A stretch of 64,000 nt of DNA from Taenia hydatigena (taxonomy: Eukaryota; Platyhelminthes; Cestoda; Cyclophyllidea; Taeniidae). A program made the translations under genes and the position numbers. This document shows, piece by piece, positions 26,847 through 38,200 of the stretch. The stretch covers positions 227,806-291,805 of the forward strand of contig JADWOT020001334.1 in NCBI GenBank assembly GCA_036345935.2, written 5' to 3'. Within the stretch, counting starts at the first letter, position 1; each line of letters starts with the position of its first letter. The notes under the pieces were generated by a model. The model saw only the letters and a program-made list of their open reading frames with translations. It had not been told where the DNA came from and did no database searches.

Positions 26847-27210
26847 ATGCCTCCAAAGCCAAAATCAGCGCAAAAATTGAAACATAATGGCAATCGTGTT
26901 TGCACCATGTGCATAACCACGTTTCTAACGCCGTGAATTCCTTTCATCGTTGGCTGACTGTGGTGTACGGATTTCAAAGACGTGACTATAGTTGAAGAGA
27001 CGAAAGAGAATAAATGGCTGTGGTGAAACTGTAGTTGAAGTAGCAGGAGAGGAGAATTTGCCTGTAGCGCAGGGCATTTTGACACAGAGGAAGGCCATCC
27101 AACATGGTTTGTCGGCGAAAATGCCTGAAAACACAATTCGATTCCTTATGCTTACTGCGGCCAAACATGCACAACTCAATTTAAAGGTGAACAGTAAACG
27201 CGAGTCTCAG
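26847..27210 (+). pseudogene. RPS25: Decayed ribosomal protein S25-like copy
   Basis: RPS25 (eS25) is a small basic protein of the 40S ribosomal subunit. The first frame opens with M-P-P-K and a few codons later K-S-A-x-K-x-K, the arrangement of the eS25 N-terminus. It stops at 26934-26936, and the likeness resumes in another frame. There the codons at 27067-27098 are mostly one substitution away from the T-P-A-V-V-S-E-R block, and K-H-A-Q at 27163-27174 matches the conserved K-H-R-A-Q minus one residue, followed by N-S-K. Spacing from start to K-H is about 105 codons, against about 101 in the family, with no room for introns, which suggests a processed copy. Stops and a frame change make it non-coding. 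Overall identity is low and the call rests on collinear short anchors. Confidence 0.45.
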
Positions 27211-27622
27211 GTCATAGGGATTGTATGCCTTTCACGAGATAGCCGACAGACAGGATCGTGCACTCCAACTCCATTCGTTCGCCCTATTTAAGATTGTCTG
27301 TTCAAACGTTCGTATACTTCCATTACCTGCGCAATGGGAAGCTACATGGAAACCCGCTGCACTACATTTAAAGAAAATTCTTAAAATGCAACAAGCGCAG
27401 AACGTTATCCTAATCACAATCTGCTGCCCAGATAACATCATGATTAATTTGTAAAAAAAAAGTACTTTTAAGCTACTGGTGCTTTAAGCTCTTCTGTTTT
27501 TAAATCAGAGAATCCTATCTCGAGTACCCTTTAGCACTAATGCCTAGATGAGTCTCTTCTAGATTTATTTGCATTGCAAATAAACTTGATTAACAATCAT
27601 AGCTGCAACGCATCAAATCTTA

Positions 27623-27857
27623 GGGAGGTATGTTCTACCAAAGGCGAAAAGTAAGGAAATCGTTAGTGCAGATTAGCGCCGTTGATTATCATTTATTTGA
27701 CCATCGTTGGATCACGAGAATCACTTCGTATTACACATCTTTAGGTCCAAAAGCGATCAAACTCGACGCATTTTACGACGCGAGCGGACCAGTCAGGAAA
27801 CATGTTAATAGATTTCGCGCAGCCTTGCCTTACGCACATAATTTTAGGCATGAAAGG
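27623..27857 (+). CDS. Possible internal exon of an unknown gene
   Basis: An open frame of 76 codons from 27630 runs into a strong donor-like sequence (AAAG followed by GTAAGTA at 27858). It is preceded by an AG acceptor candidate ending near 27622, though without a good pyrimidine tract. The peptide has mixed, soluble-looking composition rich in aromatic and charged residues (D-H-R-W, P-V-R-K-H), and CpG is more frequent than in the neighbouring DNA. I recognise no family and found no partner exon, so this is a candidate only. Confidence 0.25.
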
Positions 27858-30800
27858 TAAGTAAATGAAACAGAAAACAGAAGATTTTCTTGGCAACATT
27901 GGCTCCCAATCTTTAACGTGAAGCATGAATCGCATCACTGCTGAGAACTCTTCGGTTTACAGAGTAACCGAAACTTCAGAGGTACACCTCAACGTTGCCG
28001 TAAAATCATTCTTTCGACTTCCTACTTAGAGCCGGTGGCTTAGTAGGGCATGAAGATTCTGCTTGTGTATTGCGGGAAAGACGTCATTTTTGCTCTTGTA
28101 TGGATGGATCTGATCGTGCCAAATTAGTTGAGCGCTGCTTTGTTGATAATGGCTAAGCAAACTTTGCACTGCATTAAATCTCATCAGCACTTCGGATGGA
28201 TATGGGCAGCGACACAATAATGTCACATGAGCATCGAGTTAACGTGTTATCACATGCACTTTAATGCTTAAAATGCATTGTAAGTTTGAATGCAAGCGTA
28301 ATAATTACCTAGTTATTTGTCTGCGTTTAAGAGCCCCTAAACAAGCTGTCCTAACTCACCTCCCTACGGATATACACTCAGCTATGTGTTTTACCAGTCG
28401 ACATGTGCTGTCTTTATCCTAATCAATGTAGCACATAAGGGCGGATTTCCATTCAAATTTTTGGAAATCATAATAACTGCTCATACATATGCGACGCATC
28501 AGAATGGCTATGGTGTAAGAGAGAAAGATAAGCAGTAAAAAATAGCACGCTAGTTGGAACAAGAAGGGCATACTAAAGATATTGCTATATTTGAGGTGGA
28601 ACTGAGGTTGCACAATACCAAATGGCATAAGCAAATCATCGTTGTCCATTCGAAATTGACAAGAAAATCCCTTAAAATTATGCCACAACAACCAAAGCAG
28701 TGAACATTTCCCCAATGATTACAGTAGAGTTGTATTTGACAATCACTACACATTCGAAAAATAGGCACTGCTTAATGTGCATGCGAAGTCTACCGAAGTC
28801 TACCCCTAATGCACTTTGTTTGTGATGTATGAAGCAGACGTATTCCTACTGAAAAGTTCTTACCTGCTAATAGTTTTGCACGTGCTTTAGTTACACTTTG
28901 ATGCAATGAGTGCAGCTTGGTTCGGTGACGTCTTTGTTCTTACTAACATAAATCCATTAGCTTTGTTGACTAAGTGGTATGCATGCCTGTCTAAATGCAC
29001 TCACTAGGCGAGAAGCGGCCAGAAAGTGTTGGCTTCGTGTTGGATGGATGTCATCGTCTCTCGAGGAAGATACGTACCCTGAATGCGTGTAGCCTGCAAT
29101 ATCTCCGTCTCTTCATTAATCACTGCGCCATAAAATTTGTCATGAGCCAACTCGCCTACTCGTCCCAAGCACATCAACGCCAAAGTGGGAATGAGATCCA
29201 TTGCGCTCAAGACATAAGAACGCTGCACTTTTCTTCACTAATGCTGCGTGTGGTGCTAATCACACATTTATGTATTCATTTGAACGCCCAGATGCTCGAT
29301 TATTTGCATAACTAACTGATGAGCATTTCGAATTCTTCTGTAACTTAAAGCAGTTCAGAATGCATAAGTATGCTCGCACTCGTAACTCGAATTTCCGATT
29401 CGATAACTAAACAAAGAAACATTGATTTGCTAATGTTTACTATCAGGTTTATAGCACAACTACCACCACCACGATTCAGATGGACAGGCTGGCTTTACTA
29501 ATTATGGAAATAGGTTCTATCAAGCTTAAGGCTATTACTCTTCCGCAAGTTTAATTTCATTACCTCAGAATTTCCTTACAACAGCACAGTGATCTCGCGT
29601 CACTGCCATCTAAGTAGAGGCGCAGATTGGCGTAACATCATCTCGGTATTTGGTAAGCGAGCGGTCCCAACACCACCAACAGCGTTCCGTACTTCCTGCT
29701 GATAGTCATGTCACCAGACAGATAAGGATAGCGTCTGTTTACCGGCATTGGTACGTGTTTAACATAGAAGCAGACATTTAAAGGACAAAGCGCTCAGGCT
29801 TTTTAACAATGTCATGAATGAGGACCCCATCTTTGACACGCGCTAATTGACGACTGTTCAGTAAATTTAATCCGCGAAGAGTGTGCCTCGTGTAAATCCA
29901 CTCACGTACCATTTCCATCTGGTGGTAAAAGCGAGTTTGTCCCACGCACGGATAGGCGAATACTTGCGCATCCTTTCAGAGCAAATAGTGTCTCACTTTG
30001 AAATGGCCTTGACTAGGATACAGGGTATGCGATGAATTATATTTTAGCAACCCTTTAATAGAAGACCAAAGTAGGGTGAGTAGAAATGAAATAGCATGGC
30101 ATTTGCTGTTTACTCCATGGTGTCATTATTTTGTGTAAAATTGAGAAGCGCCTTAAGTGTTTTTACAACCACCTCAAATACAGCTTTGATGAACGAGCTC
30201 AATTTGGCCTCCTGTCAGTAACTTTGATTTGTAGACAGGAGCCACTGCCACTTCCATTTTACAGAGGCTCTAGTATTTGAAGAGAATCTAATGATAAGAA
30301 GTTCACTCCATATGGCGCTCTTACCGATAGTTTATCACTGCGTATCTGCCGTCGTTTGAAATCGTCCCACACAATTTTGCGTTTCAAAATGCTTTCTTTC
30401 CGTATGCATCACTTAGGTGACACGACTTGTCTGACAAGCGTGTTAGAATAGAAGGTTTCAATTTGTTGAAGTACTTTGTTGTGAATTGGCCCTGAGCCAT
30501 CCTGCGTGAAAGCATGGTGATTGATGTGGAGTTGTCAACCGAACCCACCATCAACCTACGCCCCTTACCAAGACCACCACCGCATCGGACACTTTGGCTT
30601 AAAGCCGGGTCATCAGCCTGCGTGACTGCTGATATGGGATTTTCACATATAGACAGAGGAAAGGGCTTCATACTAGTCCAACTCCTACTTAATACAGAGT
30701 TTGGCTAAAAATGGAAATTTCCTGCCTTATACTTAGGTGGCTGCAATGTCTCACCCCTTGCCACTCTTCTTCGGACACAAGTCTACTTCTACGTACTGTG

Positions 30801-30900
30801 GCACCCACCCACTGTTGCCGAGACTCTCCCGTACCGCATCACACCACACTACACCACAGTGCTGCGTAGGGCTCAGTGAGCAGGAGGTAGGCGGCATTCA
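27858..30900. other. Intergenic DNA, nothing recognised
   Basis: No supported genes or repeats. At 28965-28985 a short stretch resembles a tRNA D-arm, and a similar one lies at 44830-44850, but neither extends into an anticodon arm and T-arm. Confidence 0.4.
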
Positions 30901-30919
30901 ACACGAATGCCACCGGACC

Positions 30920-30985
30920 AAAATGTGCTCCTGCTGCTTGCAAACGTAGACCACTGAGCTACCCAAGTGGATGAATTTGACAGTA
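30920..30985 (-). pseudogene. tRNA-derived fragment with clear A box
   Basis: On the minus strand GGGTAGCTCAGTGGTCTACG is an almost canonical tRNA D-arm/A box. The downstream part (TTTGCAAGC in the anticodon region, then a weak GGTCCGGTGGC in place of the B box) does not fold into a normal anticodon arm or T-arm. It is probably a decayed tRNA or SINE head. It lies about 270 bp from tRNA-Ser. Confidence 0.35.
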
Positions 30986-31248
30986 CAGGGAAATGGCGGA
31001 GCAGGAGCGGTGTCCAGTGGAACGGTGTTGATGGGGCACGAGTGAAGTTGTGAAGGAGAGGGATGGTAGAGAAAGTGAAGCGTGAGGGGTGAGGATGATC
31101 ACGGTGCTGCAGTGTGGAGAGAATTTATGATGTGCTCAATGTTGAGGTGAGTAGATGTGGTGAGAGGTTGGTGGGTAGAGGAGGCGGAGGGCAAGCAGAG
31201 GGAGGGCGGGGAGGGCAGGGGCAGACAAAACGGAAGAGCGAGGGGCGT

Positions 31249-31329
31249 GACGCGACGGCGAAGTGGCTAAGGCGGTGGACTGCTAATCCACTGGAGTTTC
31301 CCGCGTGAGTTCGGGTCTCACCCGCGTCG
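31249..31329 (+). tRNA. tRNA-Ser (GCU)
   Basis: The cloverleaf is recognisable by eye. The acceptor GACGCGA pairs with CGCGTC (six of seven pairs). A Ser-type D-arm GGCGAAGTGGCTAAGGC is followed by a perfect 5-bp anticodon stem TGGAC... with loop carrying GCT. There is a long variable arm typical of class II tRNAs, and a T-arm with GTTCGGGTC. Length is 81 nt before CCA, as expected for Ser. It decodes AGC/AGU. Internal A and B boxes are both present, but no run of four T residues follows within 100 nt. The upstream 240 bp are strongly purine-rich. Confidence 0.85.
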
Positions 31330-31492
31330 TGCGGCTGTTTATTGCCCACCTAGCTACTGTGCCGTTTATTGCACTTCGAGTGGCTTGCTTTGCTTCGCTC
31401 GCATTGTCGTTGCTGTGGATGACTTCCCACCGCATTGGGCCTGTGTGGTGGCTTGTGGGGCAGAGGACGCCTTGTCAATGATAATAGAGGCA

Positions 31493-31565
31493 CGCCAGGA
31501 CCCGGGCTCGAACCGAGGACATTTAGATCTTCAGTCTAACGCTCTCCCGACTAAGCTGTCACGGC
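31493..31565 (-). tRNA. tRNA-Phe (GAA)
   Basis: The minus-strand sequence closely follows animal tRNA-Phe. It has a D-arm GCTTAGTCGGGAGAGC, anticodon arm TTAGA-CTGAAGA-TCTAA with anticodon GAA, and T-arm CTCGG-TTCGAGC-CCGGG. The acceptor GCCGTGA/TCCTGGC has one mismatch and one G-U pair, so function is likely but not certain. Length is 73 nt. It faces tRNA-Ser across a 163 bp gap (convergent pair). No T-run terminator lies immediately downstream on its strand. Confidence 0.83.
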
Positions 31566-32964
31566 GACGCGCCATCTACGACTTCTACACAACACCACCC
31601 CACATTGCCTACCACCCTCTTCATATGCGTGCTGCTCGTGTGCCTACCCTTCCTCCTGCTTTCTTTGATGCTATTGTGCACTGGAAAGAATCCCAATCTT
31701 CTCACTTAAAATGCCTGTCCGACAATCCGATTACAATCTGTGTGAGATCAACGCACTTTCGATGCACATGTCTCGAAGAGTTACTCTAGGCAAGCAAAAG
31801 GGCTAACATCTGAAGAATTCATGCATTGCCTTAGCTACAATCAGGCTTCAACGGTGAGCCAGACGACATCCCACCATTGAAACGTGAAACTAATTGAATA
31901 AAAGACCTTAAGACGTTTTTGTTGGTCGAAGCAACGGAGCCGTAAAGCAAACCAGCTTTAACTTGAATCCATGCAGCAATGCGGTTTCGAGGTCACGACG
32001 AGCCAATCCGCATGCAGTGCCATTTGAAGTCGCCATGTCGCCACTCCACCGATAAGGCTACCACCACGGATGGCTTACCTTGCCGTGAACTCCCCTTTGT
32101 CAAAACTTTGCGAGACGCACGACAGCCTTAAATATTTTGGCAGAATCGTCAAGCACAGGTTGAGCATCGCTTAACCATGATCCGCTCCGGTTCTGTGACT
32201 CAACTGCTGCTTCATTAATATTGCTAATCTATCTTGCTCACCAATTTGCTCTAAACCTGCCTGATTACACACTCGATGTTAACTAGCAATAAGGATGTTA
32301 TTTGTTTGCAGTATTTTGCCACTTACAATAGGATTTGTTGCGGTATTAAAACTTAAAGAGACTGCCAATGAGCCGCTTTCAACATGAGACACTTCACTCT
32401 TGTTTACAAGACACTTTACACAATCGCCCACCCATCAGTAAGTGCTCTGATTCGCACTAGAACCACCCCATTTCGGTGCTCCTTTGATAGTGCTGAGGTG
32501 TGCGATTTCGCTACTAGCCGCGCTGTGCAGAATACTGTTCTCAATCCAGAAGAATATCCATTCGATGCGAAGAGTACCTGCTTCGTGTGTTTTGCGATGA
32601 TGTATGGGTGCACCTGACGCGGATGACGCACATGTAGAAGACTAGTGCCTTGGCCTAGGAAGGACGTCCCGCTGACTGGCGGGCAGGATGCATGTGTGGT
32701 CGTCTTGGCCTGTCCCCACTAATTTTGGCAAATAAATGAACCAATAACAGTGGTAAGAAAAGCCAGAGATGGCCTCAGTATGCCCATTTCGTTGCTACCA
32801 AATAAAAATTTCGCGTAATTTTGATGACTGATTTGCATCATCAAAGCAGTTGCTGAATTATCCACACCTCTACTCTTCACTTGCCATTGATGCACCGGCT
32901 GGGTGTCGGACATCGACTGCAACTTTAGTGATGCTCCTTTCCGTGAAAGGCGAAGAGGACGCAA

Positions 32965-33050
32965 AGCAGAGAGCAGCGACGAACCACACAACCAGTGGCA
33001 ATGCCAATGCAAGAGAGGAGGAGCTACAGAGGGATGACCGAGTGCTATAT
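32965..33050. repeat. Short dispersed repeat, copy 1
   Basis: About 85 bp align with 34003-34090: both contain GCAGAGAGCAGCGACGA, then CAGTGGCAA-(C/T)-(A/G)-CCAATG, then AGAGAGG, and AGGGA with GAGGG or CGAGTGC. Same orientation, about 75-80% identity by eye, with a small indel after the first block. The locus lies in the G+C-richer 31-34.5 kb area. Confidence 0.6.
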
Positions 33051-33972
33051 TCGACTGATTTATGTGTCAGCATTGCGACATGATACTCCATGGTTGCCGA
33101 ATGGAGCTATTGTTTTATATATGTGACCAATTCAGTGTAGTGAAGCTAACGTAAAGTAAACCAATGAGTAACACACGGCTAAATGTTGACTGTTGCATTA
33201 CAAAGCACTGGATGAAAATAGTGTTACATTTGCACATGGAAAGTAAAGAGGCTGCTGTTAAATCAGACGGAAGCTGCTTACTAGCTGAGACTCCTGACAG
33301 TACGGTGTGTGCAGCCTATGTGATGGTCATCCCATCTGATCCACGTCAACCCAATGCCAAGTTTTCATGACAATTTAACCTGATCCGGTATTTTTCGCAT
33401 TGGAATGCTTGGAATCCAATCAAAACGATTGCTACTATTCTATTCGACTAAAATTTGACACAGCACAACTAATTGTACATTGTACTGCCCAGTAAAGTGG
33501 CGCAATTCAATAGCTCATTTAGAGGTACTGTACAAGGAAGTCTCAATCCATTCAAGCAGAAGGTCGCCTTTCGGCATTCCACATAAGAATAGAGTTGTAC
33601 CAATTGAGGCAATGCTCATTTTGTGAGATCTACCACTGTTTCAAGCATTTTAATACATTTGTATAAATTCTATTAAATCCACGCCAATTTGATGTAATTT
33701 AAACAGGTCCAGTCAAGTGAAATGTATCAAATTATGCGTAACCTACGATATGGCATACAAACTCGTTTTGGACTTTCCAACATCAATTGCATTGTCCCAA
33801 ATGAGCCTCATACTTGGAGGTTGTAAGTAAAATGCTTAAATGGAGTCAAGCTAATGGAAACACCTCTCCCTCTCTCATGGTGATTAAAACACAATTCGTT
33901 TAGGGCTTCTAATGCAGCTGTTATTCAGCAACTCCTAACAAGGGAGCTCCCGTAAGTGGTGTCTCTTTTGGG

Positions 33973-34500
33973 ATGGATCGAAGTGTGTTCCTCCCATGCT
34001 CGAGTCTTCACGCAGAGAGCAGCGACGAGCAGTGGCAACACCAATGTGGGAGAAGAGAGGCTTCAAAGGGACGCCCGAGGGCTCACCACTGTAAAAACCA
34101 TGCACCCGAGCGGACCCGATTAGGGTTCGTCGCAGGCTTCAACACAGCGGAGTGCAATGCTGAGCCTCCACCTGGGGTCAGAGCCTTGCTGATCACCCCG
34201 AACCCGGCGCCAGTTAAGTTTGATGCGCTGCCACTCACACCAAGCCCCCTCTGCGGCTACAGCCTGCGCCTTCTACCTTACTTTGCCAAAACTGATCATC
34301 ACCTCTCACTTTCGCTACATTGCGCATTCCTACACTCATGCACTTGCTCCTTCTTGCGCCAGTTCGCATCATCATCTGCATCATCCTTCCTTTATCTCAC
34401 GCACCTACCCGCTGTCTGCGCAAACCTACTTTCCCACTTCAGTAGCACCTTCTGTATCGCCTCCTGTGTGTCTCGTGTGCCAAGTGCCACGTCATGTTGA
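33973..34500 (+). other. Longest open frame (175 codons), not considered a gene
   Basis: The frame is open because the local sequence is G+C-rich and then pyrimidine-rich (34200-34470), which removes stop codons. It begins in a dispersed repeat (34003-34090) shared with 32965-33050. The translation shows no domain and becomes a Ser/Leu/Cys/Phe-rich low-complexity tail, and a second overlapping frame is also open. I list it because of its length but see no evidence that it is translated. Confidence 0.55.
34003..34090. repeat. Short dispersed repeat, copy 2
   Basis: Direct-orientation counterpart of 32965-33050, sharing the GCAGAGAGCAGCGACGA block and the following CAGTGGCAACACCAATG block. The repeat ends near a CTCACCACTGT sequence, after which the two loci diverge. 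Confidence 0.6.
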
Positions 34501-35211
34501 AGTGCCTGTAGCAAGGCGGTGTATGGAGAATGTTAAGAACGCGTTCCATTTTCTTAATTATCAAGAATAGGGGCCGACACACAACTCATAGAGTCACAAA
34601 ACTCGGCATCCTCTGTTGCCTCCGTTTTCGTCAGTAGCTAGATTTGTCAAAAGGCGTTGTCTAAAAGGGTGCATAGTGGACGAGGCGCTTAATTCGAAAG
34701 CCACTTCTTTTTCGCGATAGCTTGTTGAAATGCTGGACACTGTAGCAGGAGAACAAGAAACATTTATTTGTATGTGCCGCCCTTGATTTAGGTGATCGTC
34801 TTCAAGTGTACACACCCACCTCGCCACTCCTCCTTGACAAATCGATCCAACGGGTAGGTAAGGCTCTGTTAAACAAGAAGTTGGAAAATCGTCAATCAAT
34901 TTTGTCCTCTTAAAGTCTCTTGCGCAGTGGTGCAGGCAGTATGAACGCCCGCCTTTGCATAAACTGGCGAGGTCAAATTTTTGGAGAAAATACTGTCGCA
35001 TACGGTCAGCTTCATAACTTCTGCCACTTTAAATACCTTCATAAGCTACGTGCATTCGTACACGCATGCAGTAGAATCTGAGCCCGCTCACAGAATGAGA
35101 AGGTATGGAGAGTAAGAGGTGTTAAATTTGACACATTGCATCACTTATTACTGGATCCTCACCAACGTCGCCAAAAGGAAAATGATTAGATTAGTGAAGT
35201 CGCCAGCAAAG

Positions 35212-35284
35212 CACCGACGACGGGACTCGAGCCCGTAATCTTCACCTTAGGAGGCAGACACTCTATCCATTAGGCCACACCCGT
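35212..35284 (-). tRNA. tRNA-Arg (CCU)-like, possibly a pseudogene
   Basis: On the minus strand the D-arm GCCTAATGGATAGAGT, anticodon loop CTCCTAA (CCU) and a perfect T-arm ACGGG-CTCGAGT-CCCGT fit a tRNA-Arg. The acceptor ACGGGTG/CGTCGGT has one mismatch and two G-U pairs, and the anticodon stem has two mismatched positions, which argues for decay. A T-run occurs about 30 nt downstream on its strand. The upstream flank (35290-35470 on the plus strand) is pyrimidine-rich, hence purine-rich in the tRNA sense. Confidence 0.6.
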
Positions 35285-38200
35285 GTGACCCCTAGATCTT
35301 CGAGTTGGCAACTTCCATCCATTGCGTTTTGATCTAGTTCCCCTGTCCCGAATTCGCTATGCACTATCGCGTCAGCACGACTCCTCCTAATACCGATTTC
35401 GCCACTCTTCCACATCTCTACTCCGTCTTCCCAACCATCTTATACATCACTCCCACCATCTACCCTATCGATTAGCCAGTACAACTTAACAAATTCCAAC
35501 CCATATTCTGCGAATATGTCTCGTCACTTGCATTATTAAATCATTTGCTTCGTTCATTTTGGTTTTTACCCTTCCGAGGAATCGCTGCGTTTGTTTTGAT
35601 GCATCAGCGTAACCGATGTTCTGCCGCCCGTACTAAGTGCAAGTGCTAACGAAAGCCTCTTTACTTTGATCGTTATGCGCTGTCTTCAAATCCACTGCCG
35701 TGGCATTTTTGATCTTATTAAGGCTGCGTTGATACCCGGAGGGTCCCTCTTGCGATACCTGTCCAGATATTGATGTTCGATCGTAGAATCTTACATCTGT
35801 TACTGAACCCAAGTAGCAGATGCGCATTTCTTGACAGCAGTGCTTTCTAAACAAAAAGCGCAAAAACCGCTGCTTCTCGTATTCTACAAAACCTAATTCA
35901 AGCGTCTAACAACACTAGGTGTCCAATATGAGGGCGTAGAGTTTAAATAATAGTTTGAATTCTAGGAAGTCGATGACAGGCGAAGGTTCTGAGGCTTACT
36001 AGTTGCACACATGATCAGCTGGCTGAGATCGTTGATTTTAGTGCGCAGAGTTTCTTTAGGATGATGGCTGGTTGGGCTCTTACCCTGAACTGAAAGGCTA
36101 CTCACCTGTTGACGCTGAAGGCTTGTGAGCCTAGAAAGGCATGATCTGATAGGTAATGAAGTTACTTAGTGCACTTCAACATCCTCACTACTTTTCCATT
36201 TTAGTGAAATGGTCACTGATAAGAGACCGCTCTTGGTTATCAATAACAAGCTGAACAACATCGGCCGATATCAGAGTCATGGAAGACATTGTCTTCTTTG
36301 TTACCAAGAGTGATCCCTGCAGAAGTGCACAAAGGATTAACAGGACACTTACAGAGGTGGAAATTCAGTGGTTTTGATTCAGTCTTTTAAGCTCGTACCA
36401 TCCTTGATGAGTGGAAGGTCCGTTGGCGCTTCCAACAATGTGGGGTTCCTTCCTTCTCCTCACCTTCCCTGCTACTATTCCTGGCACGAGGTGGCCGGAT
36501 ATTCTTAGAAATCTTCATTGCAGCAATTGCAACAATCTGTAGATAACATATTAACAGAGGATAGGAGATTGCACTGCTTGCTTTATGGAAATCGACCCAT
36601 TCCTCCAAAACATGCCTTGAGTTTTGTTCTCCTGCTCCTCCTCTACATAATTGCTAAGCACGCCTCTTTAGTACCGCTGCATGCATATTATTTTGGTGAT
36701 CCACCAAGTTGACCAACATTTGACCCTTCTGCTTTTATCACATATTTAAAAAGACCACTATGAATTAACACTACGTCTATTTTTTGTCCCTTTCAATCAT
36801 CTGCTTACCCGTCTCCGCAACTATTAACCTGATTTTTAACTTTCGCATCCATGCATCTTGTTGTCGGACTTGGACAATTTTTATTTTTGAATCGAGAAAA
36901 ACCCAAAATCTCAGTTCAGCCAGCTTTTGAAAACGCAGTGTACAATGTGACGTTTTGTCCTAATGAACTAAATCAAGAGAAAAAGCGCATAGACCGCGAC
37001 CTGCATTGTTTCGGTTACTGGGTACATACGAATCGCTGATGTCGTCGAAGGTCGAAGCAAACAACAGGATTCCGCTATGACGATAAATATTCTCGAATCG
37101 ATGAGCTATAGAGTATTTGTACATGCATTTGTAGTAGGCGGGAAACCGTCCATATTATAACCACTTTGATATTACCACCAGAACAATGAATGCATGCATT
37201 TAAATTTTGTGTACAATATTTGCCTGCACCTGATGGTACTTGGAATACAGTCAAGGCGTGCATGTATTTGAAAATCCGCGTTTCCACTAATTAAAATGGT
37301 GCATCTGATGGCGCATTTTGTTGGTAATTACACTAACTGATTTTGTGCGCTGAATGCTTTATTTATTTAGCAAGGATGAATCGCATTTCTTGTTTCTTCA
37401 CGCCTGCGATTGAAAGGGGATGAATAGAGCAAGATTGCTGGCCACTTGCAATTAACCATACAGTCTCCCACTTGCATGCAAGCACTTATGTAATGCACTA
37501 GCTGATGGTATCATTACCATTCGCTATTCAGCAAGATCGAATTTCGGCTTCTACAACTAAGGCGTGCAATGTTGCTGCGTTCAATCATAAAGCAAGGCTG
37601 CGGTGGTACCAACCAGGCAAAGGTATGAAGAACTAATGCCGGTCACATGACGCATACACATGCCGTTTAACTTTGCGATGCAGCAGTTAGTCTGTTACAT
37701 TGTGCTGTAATTGGCATGGACTTGCTTAGTTTGCGCTGGTCGGAGTCATTACTACTTCAGAGACTCACTTGTCGAGGACTCCGTCGATTCACCACGTAAA
37801 ACACCGTCTGAACTGACAAACGTCACTCGATCTTGATGCAAGCAACTGACCTTGATCATTTCAATTCTTTGCATGATAGGCAATTTCGGGTTCTCATTTT
37901 CCGTTAAAATGTTTTGATTTATCTCAACATTTAGAATAATATTAGGCCGGTAGTTAGCAATAGGCCCTCTATTGATTGTCTTGTATTGGTGCATCCATCA
38001 AGCTTTTTCTTAGCTTGACGATTCGATTTTTAGCATCGCTGTAGTAGAACGGCGGGAGGCGAATCCTTTGTCTCTAAGTGATCTTCCTCTCCTTAGGTAA
38101 TGGGGAACTCAAATTCCACTCCAGACAACTCTTTGAGCATCATCTTGGCTTTGACATGAGATTTAGGTGGTGATGTGCTTCAAAATCATGCCTAAATCTC

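Noticed and set aside
31385..31789. 134-codon open frame on the + strand
   Set aside because: It runs straight across the reverse complement of tRNA-Phe (31493-31565), and its translation shows no domain; the openness is compositional.
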